From contig NZ_JAIQXV010000028.1 in assembly GCF_020166415.1 (NCBI RefSeq), positions 1 to 44,552 on the forward strand: 44,552 bases of DNA, in the 5' to 3' direction. The notes under the pieces were generated by a model. The model was not told the origin of the DNA and searched no databases. It was given only the letters and a program-made list of their open reading frames with translations. A program made the position numbers and the translations under genes. This DNA comes from Deinococcus multiflagellatus (GTDB lineage: Bacteria > Deinococcota > Deinococci > Deinococcales > Deinococcaceae). How positions within the stretch are numbered: position 1 is the first letter of the stretch; each line of letters begins with the position of its first letter. Shown in pieces: positions 11,103-18,628 of this stretch.

Positions 11103-11131
11103 CGTGAACCAAGCGGGGCTCAGTGCTGGGG

Positions 11132-13222
11132 TTAGTTGGTCTTGGACAGCTTCAGCTGGTACTTGTTGAAGGGGCTGTCGTCGGTGGTGGTGGCGCTGCT
11201 GGCAATTTCGTAGCTGGTGGCCACGAGGTAGTAGGTGCCAGCGGCCGGCAGCGTGAAGGTGATTTCCGAGTCGCTGTCGATGCGGGGGGTGCCGCGGTCA
11301 TCGTTGGTGGCCAGCACCTTGCCGGTGCTGTCGACGAGGGACAGGAAGGAATCCAGCTGGCCGCCCAGCTGCGCCGCCGCGAGCATCTCCGCCTTGATCT
11401 GATCGCCGCTTGCGCCCGTGAACTTGAAGTAGTCAAAGTCGCGGGGCTTGCCGTAGATGTAGGCCGTCTGGGTGGTCTGGCCGTAGGCGATGGTCTTGGC
11501 GCTGGCCATGTCATCGTTGGGCTCGTAAGGATCGGTGGGGTTGAGGTTCACCACGCCGGCAGGCACGATCACGCGCTTCTCGTCGGGGCGGTAGTAGGTC
11601 GAGCCGCTGGTGGCGGTCAGGGTCCCAATGAAGGTGCCGCGGTCCTCGGTCTTGCCACCGGTGGTGCTCAGGTCGGGGCCAGCCACGTAGATGTCGTAGG
11701 TGCCAGGGGCAATTTCGCTGAAGCGGGCCTGGCCGTTGTTGTCGGTGGGGCTCAGGTACAGCGGGGTGGGGTCGTCACTGGCCCCGGCGCGCATGCCCTG
11801 ACCGCGCAGGATCACGTCACCCAGGATACCGGTCTGCACGCCGTTGGAGTTGCTGATGTAGTCCACATCAATCAGCACGTTGGCGCCCTTGGCCGGCAGC
11901 GCGGCGCAGTCGGTGAGGTTCTGGGCGATCTTGCCCGCGTCCAGGCGGCCCCAGCCGGTTTCACGGTCAAAGCCGTTGGGGTTGGTCCCGATGCTGCCGT
12001 CCGCGTTCATTTCCATCACGCGGCGCACCTGGTAGGGGGTGGCAGCGGGGCACTTCTGCAGAATCAGTGCAGCCACCGCCGTGGTGTACGGCGAGGAGAA
12101 CGAGGTCCCCGAGATCAGGGCGTACCCGCCTTCCGGGTTGGTGTCCTGCCAGGTGGGGTTGACCAGCATGGTGTCCTGGCCGGGGGCCGCCGTGGAGATG
12201 TGACGGCCGCTGGTGCTGAAGGTGACCTTGCGGTTGCTCGCGTCCAGCGCGCCGGAAGCGATCAGACCGGGCAGGGCGGCCGGGTACTGGAACTCGTCGT
12301 GGTAGGAGTTGCCCATGGAAGCCACGACAGTGGTGCCGTTGGCCATGGCGTAGTCGAAGGCATCCTTGACCGGACCGAAGCTCAGGCCGCCGCCCCAGGA
12401 GTTGTTGATGGCGCGCGCCCCGTTGTTGGTGGCCCACACGGCGCCCAGCGCGATCTCGAAGCTGGAGTAGCCACCGGGGTTGAACATCACGACCGGCATC
12501 CACTTGGCTTCGTACGCCAGGCCCACAATGCCCTTGCCGTTCTTGGCCGCCACAATGCTGGAGGCCACGAAGGTGCCGTGCGAGTTCTCGGGCTTCTTGA
12601 AGTAGTCCTTCCACGCCTGACCGTCGGTGTAAACCTTGTTCTGGCGGGGATCGAAGGCCTTGCCCGCCCAGTTGGGCGCCAGGTCGGGGTGCGTCACGTC
12701 GCCCGGGTCGTCAATCACGGCCACCAGCACGCCCTTACCGGTCAGACCCTTGTCCCAGGCGGCCTTGGCGTTCAGGTGCCGGGGGTCCAGCGCGTACTGG
12801 GGCAGCACGTCGAACACCTGGTCCGCGTTGGCGGCCTGGGGGGCCAGGCTGCTGTTGGTGATGGTGGGCGCCCCGCGGTCGGGGATCACCACAGGGTTCA
12901 CGCTGGCGTACCGCACGCCGTCCACTTTGGCGCGGCTGGTGAGCTTCATGGCGTCGCCAGAGACGCGAACCAGTGCGGTCTTGATTTCGGGGATGGTGCG
13001 GACCAGTTCACCGCCCATGGCCTTGACGGCGGCGCTCAGGCCAGCTTCGGTGTCATAGCCCACCACCACTTCGTTCTGCACGTACTGCAGGTTGCCGATG
13101 CGGGCAAGCTGCTGCTCAGCGGCGGCAGGAGCGGTGGCCACGGGGGCAGACTGGTTGGAGCAGGCGGCGAGCATGGCGGTCAGACCGAGCACGCCCAGGG
13201 TCAGCGGAAGGTTCTTGCGCAT
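11132..13222 (-). CDS. subtilisin-like serine protease lipoprotein (S8) with PPC domain
   Basis: The 696-residue preprotein has a lipoprotein signal (LAAC, Cys21). A proregion follows to about residue 140, including EVVVGYDTEAGLSAAVKAMGG, an inhibitor-I9-like or fervidolysin-like fold. The S8 catalytic domain (about 145-440) carries D171 (VAVIDD), H215 (SHGTFVAS), oxyanion N305 (ASMGNS) and S374 (SGTSFSSP). After it come a beta-rich linker resembling a carboxypeptidase-regulatory fold (about 450-555) and a C-terminal pre-peptidase domain (DPYEPNDDMASA to about 690). It should be anchored on the outside of the cell and degrade proteins there. The ATG has GAGG eight bases upstream. The Ig-like lipoprotein gene lies 92 bases upstream on the same strand with a hairpin between them. 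Confidence 0.93.
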   Translation of the reverse strand: MRKNLPLTLGVLGLTAMLAACSNQSAPVATAPAAAEQQLARIGNLQYVQNEVVVGYDTEAGLSAAVKAMGGELVRTIPEIKTALVRVSGDAMKLTSRAKVDGVRYASVNPVVIPDRGAPTITNSSLAPQAANADQVFDVLPQYALDPRHLNAKAAWDKGLTGKGVLVAVIDDPGDVTHPDLAPNWAGKAFDPRQNKVYTDGQAWKDYFKKPENSHGTFVASSIVAAKNGKGIVGLAYEAKWMPVVMFNPGGYSSFEIALGAVWATNNGARAINNSWGGGLSFGPVKDAFDYAMANGTTVVASMGNSYHDEFQYPAALPGLIASGALDASNRKVTFSTSGRHISTAAPGQDTMLVNPTWQDTNPEGGYALISGTSFSSPYTTAVAALILQKCPAATPYQVRRVMEMNADGSIGTNPNGFDRETGWGRLDAGKIAQNLTDCAALPAKGANVLIDVDYISNSNGVQTGILGDVILRGQGMRAGASDDPTPLYLSPTDNNGQARFSEIAPGTYDIYVAGPDLSTTGGKTEDRGTFIGTLTATSGSTYYRPDEKRVIVPAGVVNLNPTDPYEPNDDMASAKTIAYGQTTQTAYIYGKPRDFDYFKFTGASGDQIKAEMLAAAQLGGQLDSFLSLVDSTGKVLATNDDRGTPRIDSDSEITFTLPAAGTYYLVATSYEIASSATTTDDSPFNKYQLKLSKTN

Positions 13223-13276
13223 TATTGAAGCCTCACTGTGAAGAAAAAAGGGCCGCAGAGGAAAACAGAAGAGTGA

Positions 13277-13306
13277 ACCTGGGGGGCCCGTGGCGGGGCC
13301 CCAGGT
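13277..13306 (-). terminator. hairpin between two lipoprotein genes
   Basis: A GC-rich imperfect stem (ACCTGGGG side at 13301-13306 onward with CCCCAGGT) sits just after the stop at 13315 of the upstream leftward gene. The bases beyond it in that direction are pyrimidine-rich with TTTT further on. It could be an attenuator or a weak terminator. Confidence 0.5.
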
Positions 13307-13314
13307 GGGGGCGC

Positions 13315-15336
13315 TTACTTCTCGCCCGTGATGAAGTCCCAGTTCATGTTGACGGGACGGGTCTGCAGGATGGGCGCGTCGGTGCTGGCGGGCCAGGTGT
13401 ACACCGAGTACGCCGAGATGCGGTTGCCCTCACTGGGTGCGTACTTGTAGGCGAAGCCCGACTGCATTTCCCACTTGTAGGGGCGCAGGGGCTGAAGGGC
13501 CGGGACACCCAGCACGTTCAGGGGCAGGCTCACCGTGTGGGCCGCCGTATCAACAGGTGCCGAGTTCTTCGCCGCACCGAACTTGCCGCTGGTATCGGTC
13601 AGCACGTTGGCGGCGCTGGCCGGCGCGCCCAGGACTGCACCGGCGCTGGTGAACACGGCGCTCTGGCCCACAGCGATGCCGTTGCCCGTGGGGCCCGTGC
13701 CTTCTTCCACGCGGATCAGGGCGTTGCTGGCGGCGCCGGGCAGGTTGTAGCCGTTGAGCGTCATCAGGTCGCGCAGGCGCAGGTTGTAAGCCGCGCCGTC
13801 GGCGCCGATGGCCGTCTGGTTCTGGCCCAGCACGAAGGTGGGGTTCAGGCTCACGCCGGTGCTTTCATCGGCGGGCGCCACCAGGGTGGGGGTGAACTGC
13901 GCCAGCGGCGTGGTCTGGGTGGTGTTGCTGGCCACGGTATTGGCGCCGCGGGCCACCACACGGTAGGTGAAGGTCTTGCCGACCATCAGGTCTGCGCTGG
14001 TGTCGCGGAAGTTGAAGGGCCGGGCCGCCTGGTTGGTGGCGCTGCAGGCCGCGTTGGCGCCGCCGCCCACCGTGCCCACTTTGGTAAAGGTTGTGCCGTT
14101 GTCCGAGCGCTCGATGTCAAACGCGAAGGGCACGGCCGCCGTGTTGGTGTAGCACCAACGCAGTTCCACAAACACGCCCGAGCCGCTCGGCGCCGCGTCG
14201 GGGCTGGGGGCGTCGTAGGGGGTGGTCCACGAGCCTTCCTGTTTCAGGGTGAAGGCCGTGGCAGTGGCGGCGGTTGGGGCGGCCACGGTCACATTCTGGT
14301 TGGCGTTCGTGTTGATCAGCTTGATCGGCACGATGTAGCGCGAGTAGTTGTAGTTGAAGTCCACCACCATGATCTGCAGGTAGACCGTCTCGCCCGCGGC
14401 GCTGCCAAAGCCCGCGATGAAGTTGGGGGACGCGGCGCTGGGCACTGTGACCGCGCCCGTATCAATGACGCCCTGCTTGTCCTGGGGCGGCGCAAAGTTC
14501 CAGTTGTTGGCGGTGGAGGACGCCGTGATGGCGCCCGAACCCGGGGTACGGCCCAGCTGGGCATACATGATGCGGATGGGGCCGGTGTAGTCGGCGTTCG
14601 TGACGAGCTTGAAGTCCACGCTGTTCGTGAAGGTCGCCCCGGCCAGCGGGCTGCCGTCGGCACGCGTGAAGCTGATCTTGGCGGGCTCGGGGCTGACGGC
14701 CGTATCGAAGGCCGGGCGCTGCACCAGCTGCACGCTGGGGGTGTCGGTGCCCACCACGACGCCGTACAGGTCCGACCCCGCCATGCCGGCCTTGCGGGCC
14801 TTGAGGTCGTAGGTGCCGGCGCTCAGGCCGGTCAGGGTGAACTGGCCGTTGGCATCGGTGGTCACGGTGCCCAGGGTGGTATTGCCCTGCATAACGGTAA
14901 TCACGCTGCCCGCCACAGGCGCGCCGATGTTCTGGTCCACCACGGTGCCGCGCAGGGGCGCAGTGGCAGCCGTAATGGCCACGGTCACGTCGGTGCTGGC
15001 GCTGGTCTTGTTGCCTGCAGCGTCGTAGGCGGTGGCGGTGTAGGTCTTCTTGCCGTTTTGCACCGCATTCAGGCTCACGTTCAGCTCGTAGGGCGCGGTG
15101 GTGTCTTCGCCCAGCTTGGTGCTGCCCTCAAAGAACTCCACCTTGGTGACGCCCACATTGTCCTTGGCGTCAGCCTTCAGCGTGGTGGTCCCAGCAGCCG
15201 TCACAGGGTTGGGCGCAGCCGTCAGGGTAATGGTGGGGGCAGTGGTATCAGCCGTAGGTGCCGTGGGCGGGTTGCAGCCGATCAGAAGGGTGCCAAGCAC
15301 GAAGGCGGAACCGATAGACAGAGGTTTCAGGGCCAT
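13315..15336 (-). CDS. lipoprotein with Ig-like and carboxypeptidase-regulatory domains
   Basis: The 673-residue protein begins with a lipoprotein signal peptide (LLIGC, Cys21). Residues about 30-120 form an Ig-like domain (DNVGVTKVEFFEGSTKLGED, then YTATAYDAAGNKTSAS). Residues about 127-205 form a carboxypeptidase regulatory-like beta-sandwich (LRGTVVDQNIGAPVAGS, DANGQFTLTGLSAGTYDLKA). The remaining 450 or so residues are beta-rich without a family I can name. No catalytic motif is visible, so an envelope structural or binding role is likely. An AAGGAG lies about 12 bases before ATG, which is long. A TTGACC-17-TAAGAT promoter lies about 140 bases upstream. The Ig module is close to that in the chitinase-like lipoprotein at 42286-44148. 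Confidence 0.85.
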   Translation of the reverse strand: MALKPLSIGSAFVLGTLLIGCNPPTAPTADTTAPTITLTAAPNPVTAAGTTTLKADAKDNVGVTKVEFFEGSTKLGEDTTAPYELNVSLNAVQNGKKTYTATAYDAAGNKTSASTDVTVAITAATAPLRGTVVDQNIGAPVAGSVITVMQGNTTLGTVTTDANGQFTLTGLSAGTYDLKARKAGMAGSDLYGVVVGTDTPSVQLVQRPAFDTAVSPEPAKISFTRADGSPLAGATFTNSVDFKLVTNADYTGPIRIMYAQLGRTPGSGAITASSTANNWNFAPPQDKQGVIDTGAVTVPSAASPNFIAGFGSAAGETVYLQIMVVDFNYNYSRYIVPIKLINTNANQNVTVAAPTAATATAFTLKQEGSWTTPYDAPSPDAAPSGSGVFVELRWCYTNTAAVPFAFDIERSDNGTTFTKVGTVGGGANAACSATNQAARPFNFRDTSADLMVGKTFTYRVVARGANTVASNTTQTTPLAQFTPTLVAPADESTGVSLNPTFVLGQNQTAIGADGAAYNLRLRDLMTLNGYNLPGAASNALIRVEEGTGPTGNGIAVGQSAVFTSAGAVLGAPASAANVLTDTSGKFGAAKNSAPVDTAAHTVSLPLNVLGVPALQPLRPYKWEMQSGFAYKYAPSEGNRISAYSVYTWPASTDAPILQTRPVNMNWDFITGEK

Positions 15337-15472
15337 GGGTGAAAGTGACTCCTTACGAAGAGAGGAGGCGGAGAACGGTCAACCCCACGAGACAACCGGA
15401 GTGAAACGTGAAACAACCGTTCGTTCGGAGACAACGAGTGCAGATGAAATTGAGATGTAGCTCGTGAAGGGA

Positions 15473-15501
15473 ATCTTAGAGCGCGCTCTGGAGAAGGTCA
15501 A
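15473..15501 (-). promoter_or_regulatory. candidate promoter of the Ig-like lipoprotein gene
   Basis: On the minus strand TTGACC (15496-15501) is followed after 17 bases by TAAGAT (15473-15478). It lies about 140 bases upstream of the ATG at 15336, giving a long leader. Confidence 0.5.
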
Positions 15502-15674
15502 TGAACGCGTCCCATTTCCCCCTCTTGCATGAAAGCCATATGTCTAGACAGCTTTATACCGTGTTGAAGGTCACCATTGAATGCTGATCTGTTCCGCAGC
15601 CTCTGCGCCCAACCAACGGCCAAGCGAACAACCCCAACGGGTGGCTGTTGGCGAGCCGTGAAAAACCTTACACT

Positions 15675-15703
15675 TTGACCCAGGCCGTGTGGGTGTCTAC
15701 ACC
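15675..15703 (+). promoter_or_regulatory. candidate promoter of the small secreted protein gene
   Basis: TTGACC (15675-15680) is followed after 17 bases by TACACC (15698-15703). The predicted transcript would begin just before the AGGAGG of the gene at 15723. The -10 box is a weak match. Confidence 0.4.
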
Positions 15704-15722
15704 ATCTGCACCAGGAGGTTGT

Positions 15723-16061
15723 ATGAGACGAGTTGCTCTGCTGTTGACGCTGCTGGCTGCTGGGCCACTGGCCGGTGCCCAGGCCAATGATCCCGTGACC
15801 CTGCCTTCAGGCGTGGTGGTCAAGGAGGTGCTGCCCGGCTACCTGCGCGGGAACGGCGGCTCCTATGAGGGCCACGACAACAAGGTGCTGGTCTGCCACG
15901 CGACGAGCGCCGTGGACAACAATGCGTACGTGGTGGTCAGCATCTCGCAGGCCGCGCTGGACGCCCACCTCGCCCATGAGCACCAGAATGGCAACGGACA
16001 GCGCCAGCACCGCGACGCGATTTACCTGAACGGGCTCACCTGCGGCTACAAGCCCAGCTGA
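15723..16061 (+). CDS. small secreted protein with CHAT motif
   Basis: The 112-residue protein starts with a Sec signal peptide (MRRVALLLTLLAAGPLAGAQA), probably cut after AQA. The mature part holds KVLVCHATSAVDNNAYVVVS, then a helix and a His-rich stretch HLAHEHQNGNGQRQHRD. The VCHAT...NxYVxxxVS pattern followed by His and Asp is a short module I recognise from many secreted proteins of unknown function; metal binding by the Cys/His residues is only a guess. A second Cys (GLTCGY) near the end could form a disulfide with the first. AGGAGG (15713-15718) lies four bases before the ATG. It is followed by a terminator at 16154-16174 and stands alone. Confidence 0.82.
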   Translation: MRRVALLLTLLAAGPLAGAQANDPVTLPSGVVVKEVLPGYLRGNGGSYEGHDNKVLVCHATSAVDNNAYVVVSISQAALDAHLAHEHQNGNGQRQHRDAIYLNGLTCGYKPS

Positions 16062-16084
16062 GGACGCCGCCCTGCCCAGTGCAA

Positions 16085-16129
16085 CGTCCTGGGTTTGAGA
16101 CCCGCTTCGCTGGGCTGCTCTCAAGAGCA
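16085..16129. repeat. 45-base repeat, copy 1
   Basis: The segment starting CGTCCTGGGTTTGAGACCCG and ending TCTCAAGAGCA matches 26358-26402 at 37 of 45 positions with no gaps. Both lie in intergenic DNA. It contains a short GGGTTTGAGACCC hairpin. Confidence 0.6.
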
Positions 16130-16153
16130 CCTTTGAGGTTCTTACCAGAAGAC

Positions 16154-16174
16154 AAGGCAGGCGGCGCCTGCCTT
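16154..16174 (+). terminator. terminator after the small secreted protein gene
   Basis: AAGGCAGGC and GCCTGCCTT pair in a 9-bp stem around a 3-base loop, followed by TCTTAT. It lies about 90 bases after the stop. Confidence 0.7.
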
Positions 16175-16316
16175 TCTTATGTGTCTGAACATCTGGCCCA
16201 GGCCACGCCTGGTCCGGGCCGCCCATAGGCAGCAACCGTTAAAGGCGCTGAGGTCTCGCACCGCCTGGAAGCCCTATCCCAGTTTCCAGGCCACTCGCTG
16301 GGTCCATCTGACTGAG

Positions 16317-16344
16317 AAAAGGCCGTCGAAGAGGACGGCCTTTT
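16317..16344. terminator. bidirectional terminator
   Basis: AAAAGGCCGTC pairs with GACGGCCTTTT across a 6-base loop, with one further T at 16345. It has an A-run on one side and a T-run on the other, so it can end the leftward peptidoglycan hydrolase operon and any rightward readthrough. Confidence 0.85.
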
Positions 16345-16395
16345 TCAGACGCTGTCGGCCAGCGGCCCGGCAGGCAGATGACGGTTCCCTGGGCC

Positions 16396-17487
16396 CTAAC
16401 TCTCCAGGGCGTGCCAGGTGTTGGGGCCCACCACCCCGTCGGCACTCAGGCCGCGGCTGCTCTGGAAACTGCGCACGGCTGTTTCGGTTCCTGCCCCGAA
16501 GAGCCCGTCGGCGGCCACACTGTAGCCGCGCGCGGCCAGTTGGCCCTGGGCGGCCTGCACCGCCGGGCCACTGTCGCCTCGGCGCACCGTGCGGATCAGG
16601 CGTTCCCAGGTGACCGAGCCAATCACGCCGTCTGGCGTCAGGCCTGCGCCCTGCTGAAAGGCGCGCACAGCGCTGGCGGTGCCACTGCCGTAACTGCCGT
16701 CGGCCGTGAGGCTCTGGCCCGCCGCGATCAGCAGCCGCTGGGCATTGCGCACGCGCTCGCCGGTCATGGGCGCGCGGGTGGTGGGCCAGATGCGCAGCGT
16801 GACCCCCAGCCGGGCGGCCACATCGGCACGCAGCTGCGGCAGTTTGGCGTACAGCACGTCGCCGGGGCAGTCGGTGTTGTTGAAATCCCGATGCCCGTAC
16901 AGTTCAGTGGCGGGAATGCCGTACTGCTGGCACAGCCACGCGCACATGGCCACCAGGGCGCTGTACTGCCCGCCTGGGGGCGCCACCGTCATGTAGTTGC
17001 CCTCGTTCTCAATTCCCACAGAGACATCGTTAAAGCCGTCACAGTGGGCCCCCTGCACATGCTGCTGTCCACCCTGGGCGGCTTCCAGGCTGCGGTGGCG
17101 GCCTTCCATGACGTAGCCGCCCCGGCTGATGGTGAACTGCTGCCCAGAGTCAATCCAGCCGCGCGAGAAGTGGCTTTCCTGAATGCTGCGCGCCAGGCTG
17201 TAGGCCTGGGTGCGCGACAGATCAGCGGTATTGGCGCTGTCGGTGTGGTGCACCAGAATGCGCGTGGGCCGGGCGGCCAGCAGCACAATGGGCGATTTGG
17301 GCGCCTGCGCGCCCCAGACCGCGGCGCCCGCCACCGACGGCTGGGTCAGTGCCAGCTCGTTGAGCGGCGCGGCGGGCAGCGCGGGATGCGTCACGTTCAG
17401 GCCGCAGCTGCTCAGGAAGGCGCCCCCACCCAGCAGGGCTCCCAGGCGCAGCACGTCACGCCGGCTGAAGGTGTTGTGTGTGGTCAC
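16396..17487 (-). CDS. N-acetylmuramoyl-L-alanine amidase (PGRP type) with two peptidoglycan-binding domains
   Basis: The 363-residue protein starts with a Tat-like signal (SRRDVLRLGALLGG) and a possible lipobox (FLSSC, Cys28), so it is exported, perhaps folded and lipid-anchored. The amidase_2/PGRP domain (about 70-225) shows the zinc ligands: H in ILVHHTDS, and H and C in YGHRDFNNTDCPGD. It should cut the amide bond between MurNAc and the peptide stem. Two peptidoglycan-binding type 1 domains follow (about 237-295 and 300-360), each ending in the pattern GLxxDGVxGxxTW. The start is GTG (17485-17487), with GAGGGGG about five bases upstream; no ATG fits. It starts nine bases after the stop of the upstream hydrolase gene, so the two form an operon. 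Confidence 0.9.
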   Translation of the reverse strand: MTTHNTFSRRDVLRLGALLGGGAFLSSCGLNVTHPALPAAPLNELALTQPSVAGAAVWGAQAPKSPIVLLAARPTRILVHHTDSANTADLSRTQAYSLARSIQESHFSRGWIDSGQQFTISRGGYVMEGRHRSLEAAQGGQQHVQGAHCDGFNDVSVGIENEGNYMTVAPPGGQYSALVAMCAWLCQQYGIPATELYGHRDFNNTDCPGDVLYAKLPQLRADVAARLGVTLRIWPTTRAPMTGERVRNAQRLLIAAGQSLTADGSYGSGTASAVRAFQQGAGLTPDGVIGSVTWERLIRTVRRGDSGPAVQAAQGQLAARGYSVAADGLFGAGTETAVRSFQSSRGLSADGVVGPNTWHALES

Positions 17488-17496
17488 GGCGCCCCC

Positions 17497-18492
17497 TCAG
17501 TTCCAGGCACAGTGGACGTGGTTGCTGTGGCCACCGGGCGGGTCGTAGTAGGCGTTGAAGGTCTGCGAAGGATCGCTGCCCATCGCAATGCAGGCGTTGC
17601 GCGCCGCCGTGTGGGCACTGTTGGGCGTACTCAGGCTGACTCCATTCCACACCCCGATATCAAGGGCCAGCCCGGCGTAGTGGTCCGAGTAGGTGGAATG
17701 CACGCCGCCCGCAATGGAGGTGATGTACAGCGAGTTGTTGGCCCCCAGGTTCGCCAGGCCCTGCAGCATGGAGCGTTTGAGCGCCACGGTCAGGCCGCAG
17801 TTGGCGTTGCTGGCGCAGCCGCGCGTGGCGAGGCGGCCGGCCGCTGTGTCCACAATATTCTGCCGGGGATTGCCGCCCGCCGTGGAACTGCTGGTGCCCA
17901 GCGTGATGCGCCCGTTGTTCAGAATCTGCTGCGCGAGGCTGGCGGTGGTACCGGAGCCTCCGGTGGAACTACCGGTGACCAGGGCGTGCCACGTGTTCAG
18001 GCCCACCACGCCATCCGCGCTGAGGCCACGTTTGGTCTGGAAATCACGCACCGCCGTGTTGGTGCCCGACCCGAAAACGCCGTCCACGGTTACACTGCTG
18101 TACCCGTAGCCGCTGCGCAACTGGTCCTGAACGGCGCGCACGGCGTTGTTGTTGTCGCCCTGACGCACGGTGACGATCAGTTTTTCCCAGGTGTTGCCGC
18201 CCACGATGCCGTCCACCACCAGGCCGTTGGCGCCCTGGAAGTTGCGCACGGCCGTGTCGGTGCCGGGGCCAAACGAACCGTCCACACTCAGGGTCTGGCC
18301 GCGGTGGCGCAGCAGGTACTGCAGGGTCACCACGTCGCGGCCACTGTCACCCTGCCGCAGCGCCTGCCACGTCAGCACCGACTGCGCGCCGAGGCGGGCG
18401 GGGTCCGTCTGGGCCACGGCGGGCGAGGAGGGCGCGCTGCAGGCAGCCAGCAGCAACACCGGGATCAGGACGGTCAAACGGGCATTCGTCAT
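17497..18492 (-). CDS. peptidoglycan-binding M15-type peptidase lipoprotein
   Basis: The 331-residue protein begins with a lipoprotein signal peptide (VLIPVLLLAAC, Cys18). Two peptidoglycan-binding type 1 domains occupy about residues 40-105 and 108-170 (FGPGTDTAVRNFQGANGLVVDG and a close copy cut short here). A C-terminal domain follows with H-x6-D (DHYAGLALDIG) and HSNHVHCAW, the zinc-ligand pattern of M15/VanY-like D,D- or L,D-peptidases. It should trim peptide stems of the wall. I chose ATG 18492 because GGAGG lies four bases upstream; a longer in-frame start at 18561 would bury the signal peptide. The amidase gene follows after nine bases. The M15 assignment rests on the ligand pattern rather than on strong overall similarity. 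Confidence 0.82.
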   Translation of the reverse strand: MTNARLTVLIPVLLLAACSAPSSPAVAQTDPARLGAQSVLTWQALRQGDSGRDVVTLQYLLRHRGQTLSVDGSFGPGTDTAVRNFQGANGLVVDGIVGGNTWEKLIVTVRQGDNNNAVRAVQDQLRSGYGYSSVTVDGVFGSGTNTAVRDFQTKRGLSADGVVGLNTWHALVTGSSTGGSGTTASLAQQILNNGRITLGTSSSTAGGNPRQNIVDTAAGRLATRGCASNANCGLTVALKRSMLQGLANLGANNSLYITSIAGGVHSTYSDHYAGLALDIGVWNGVSLSTPNSAHTAARNACIAMGSDPSQTFNAYYDPPGGHSNHVHCAWN

Positions 18493-18628
18493 GTCACCTC
18501 CGGGCGCGGGGGGCGCGCCAGCACGCGACTTCAGACCCCATGCCGGGGTGAAACCGGTCACAGGCGCAGCTGAAGTTGTCGTGTGGGCCCACCCTACCCT
18601 ACACGGCTGCCGGGGGCCGCACAGGTGG

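Larger units (their letters stand above)
10729..11131. other. non-coding stretch with repeat copy C and a terminator
   Basis: This 403-base gap holds the right terminal repeat (10970-11007), its flanking CTGCTTG, and the terminator of the subtilase gene. Open frames here lack ribosome-binding sites and known motifs. The promoter of the leader-peptide gene must lie at its left edge, but I see no convincing -35/-10 pair. Confidence 0.5.
15337..15722. other. divergent control region
   Basis: This 386-base gap separates a leftward lipoprotein gene from a rightward small secreted protein gene. It holds one candidate promoter for each direction, listed separately, and a perfect 10-bp palindrome TGTCTAGACA at 15541-15550. 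No gene is visible. Confidence 0.5.
16062..16395. other. gap with two terminators and a short repeat
   Basis: This 334-base convergent gap contains a 45-base repeat copy (16085-16129) and two hairpin terminators (16154-16174 and 16317-16344). I see no gene. Confidence 0.6.

Noticed and set aside
11123..15342. Two long rightward frames opposite the two lipoprotein genes
   Set aside because: They are antisense shadows of GC-rich genes; the leftward frames have signal peptides, catalytic motifs and ribosome-binding sites.
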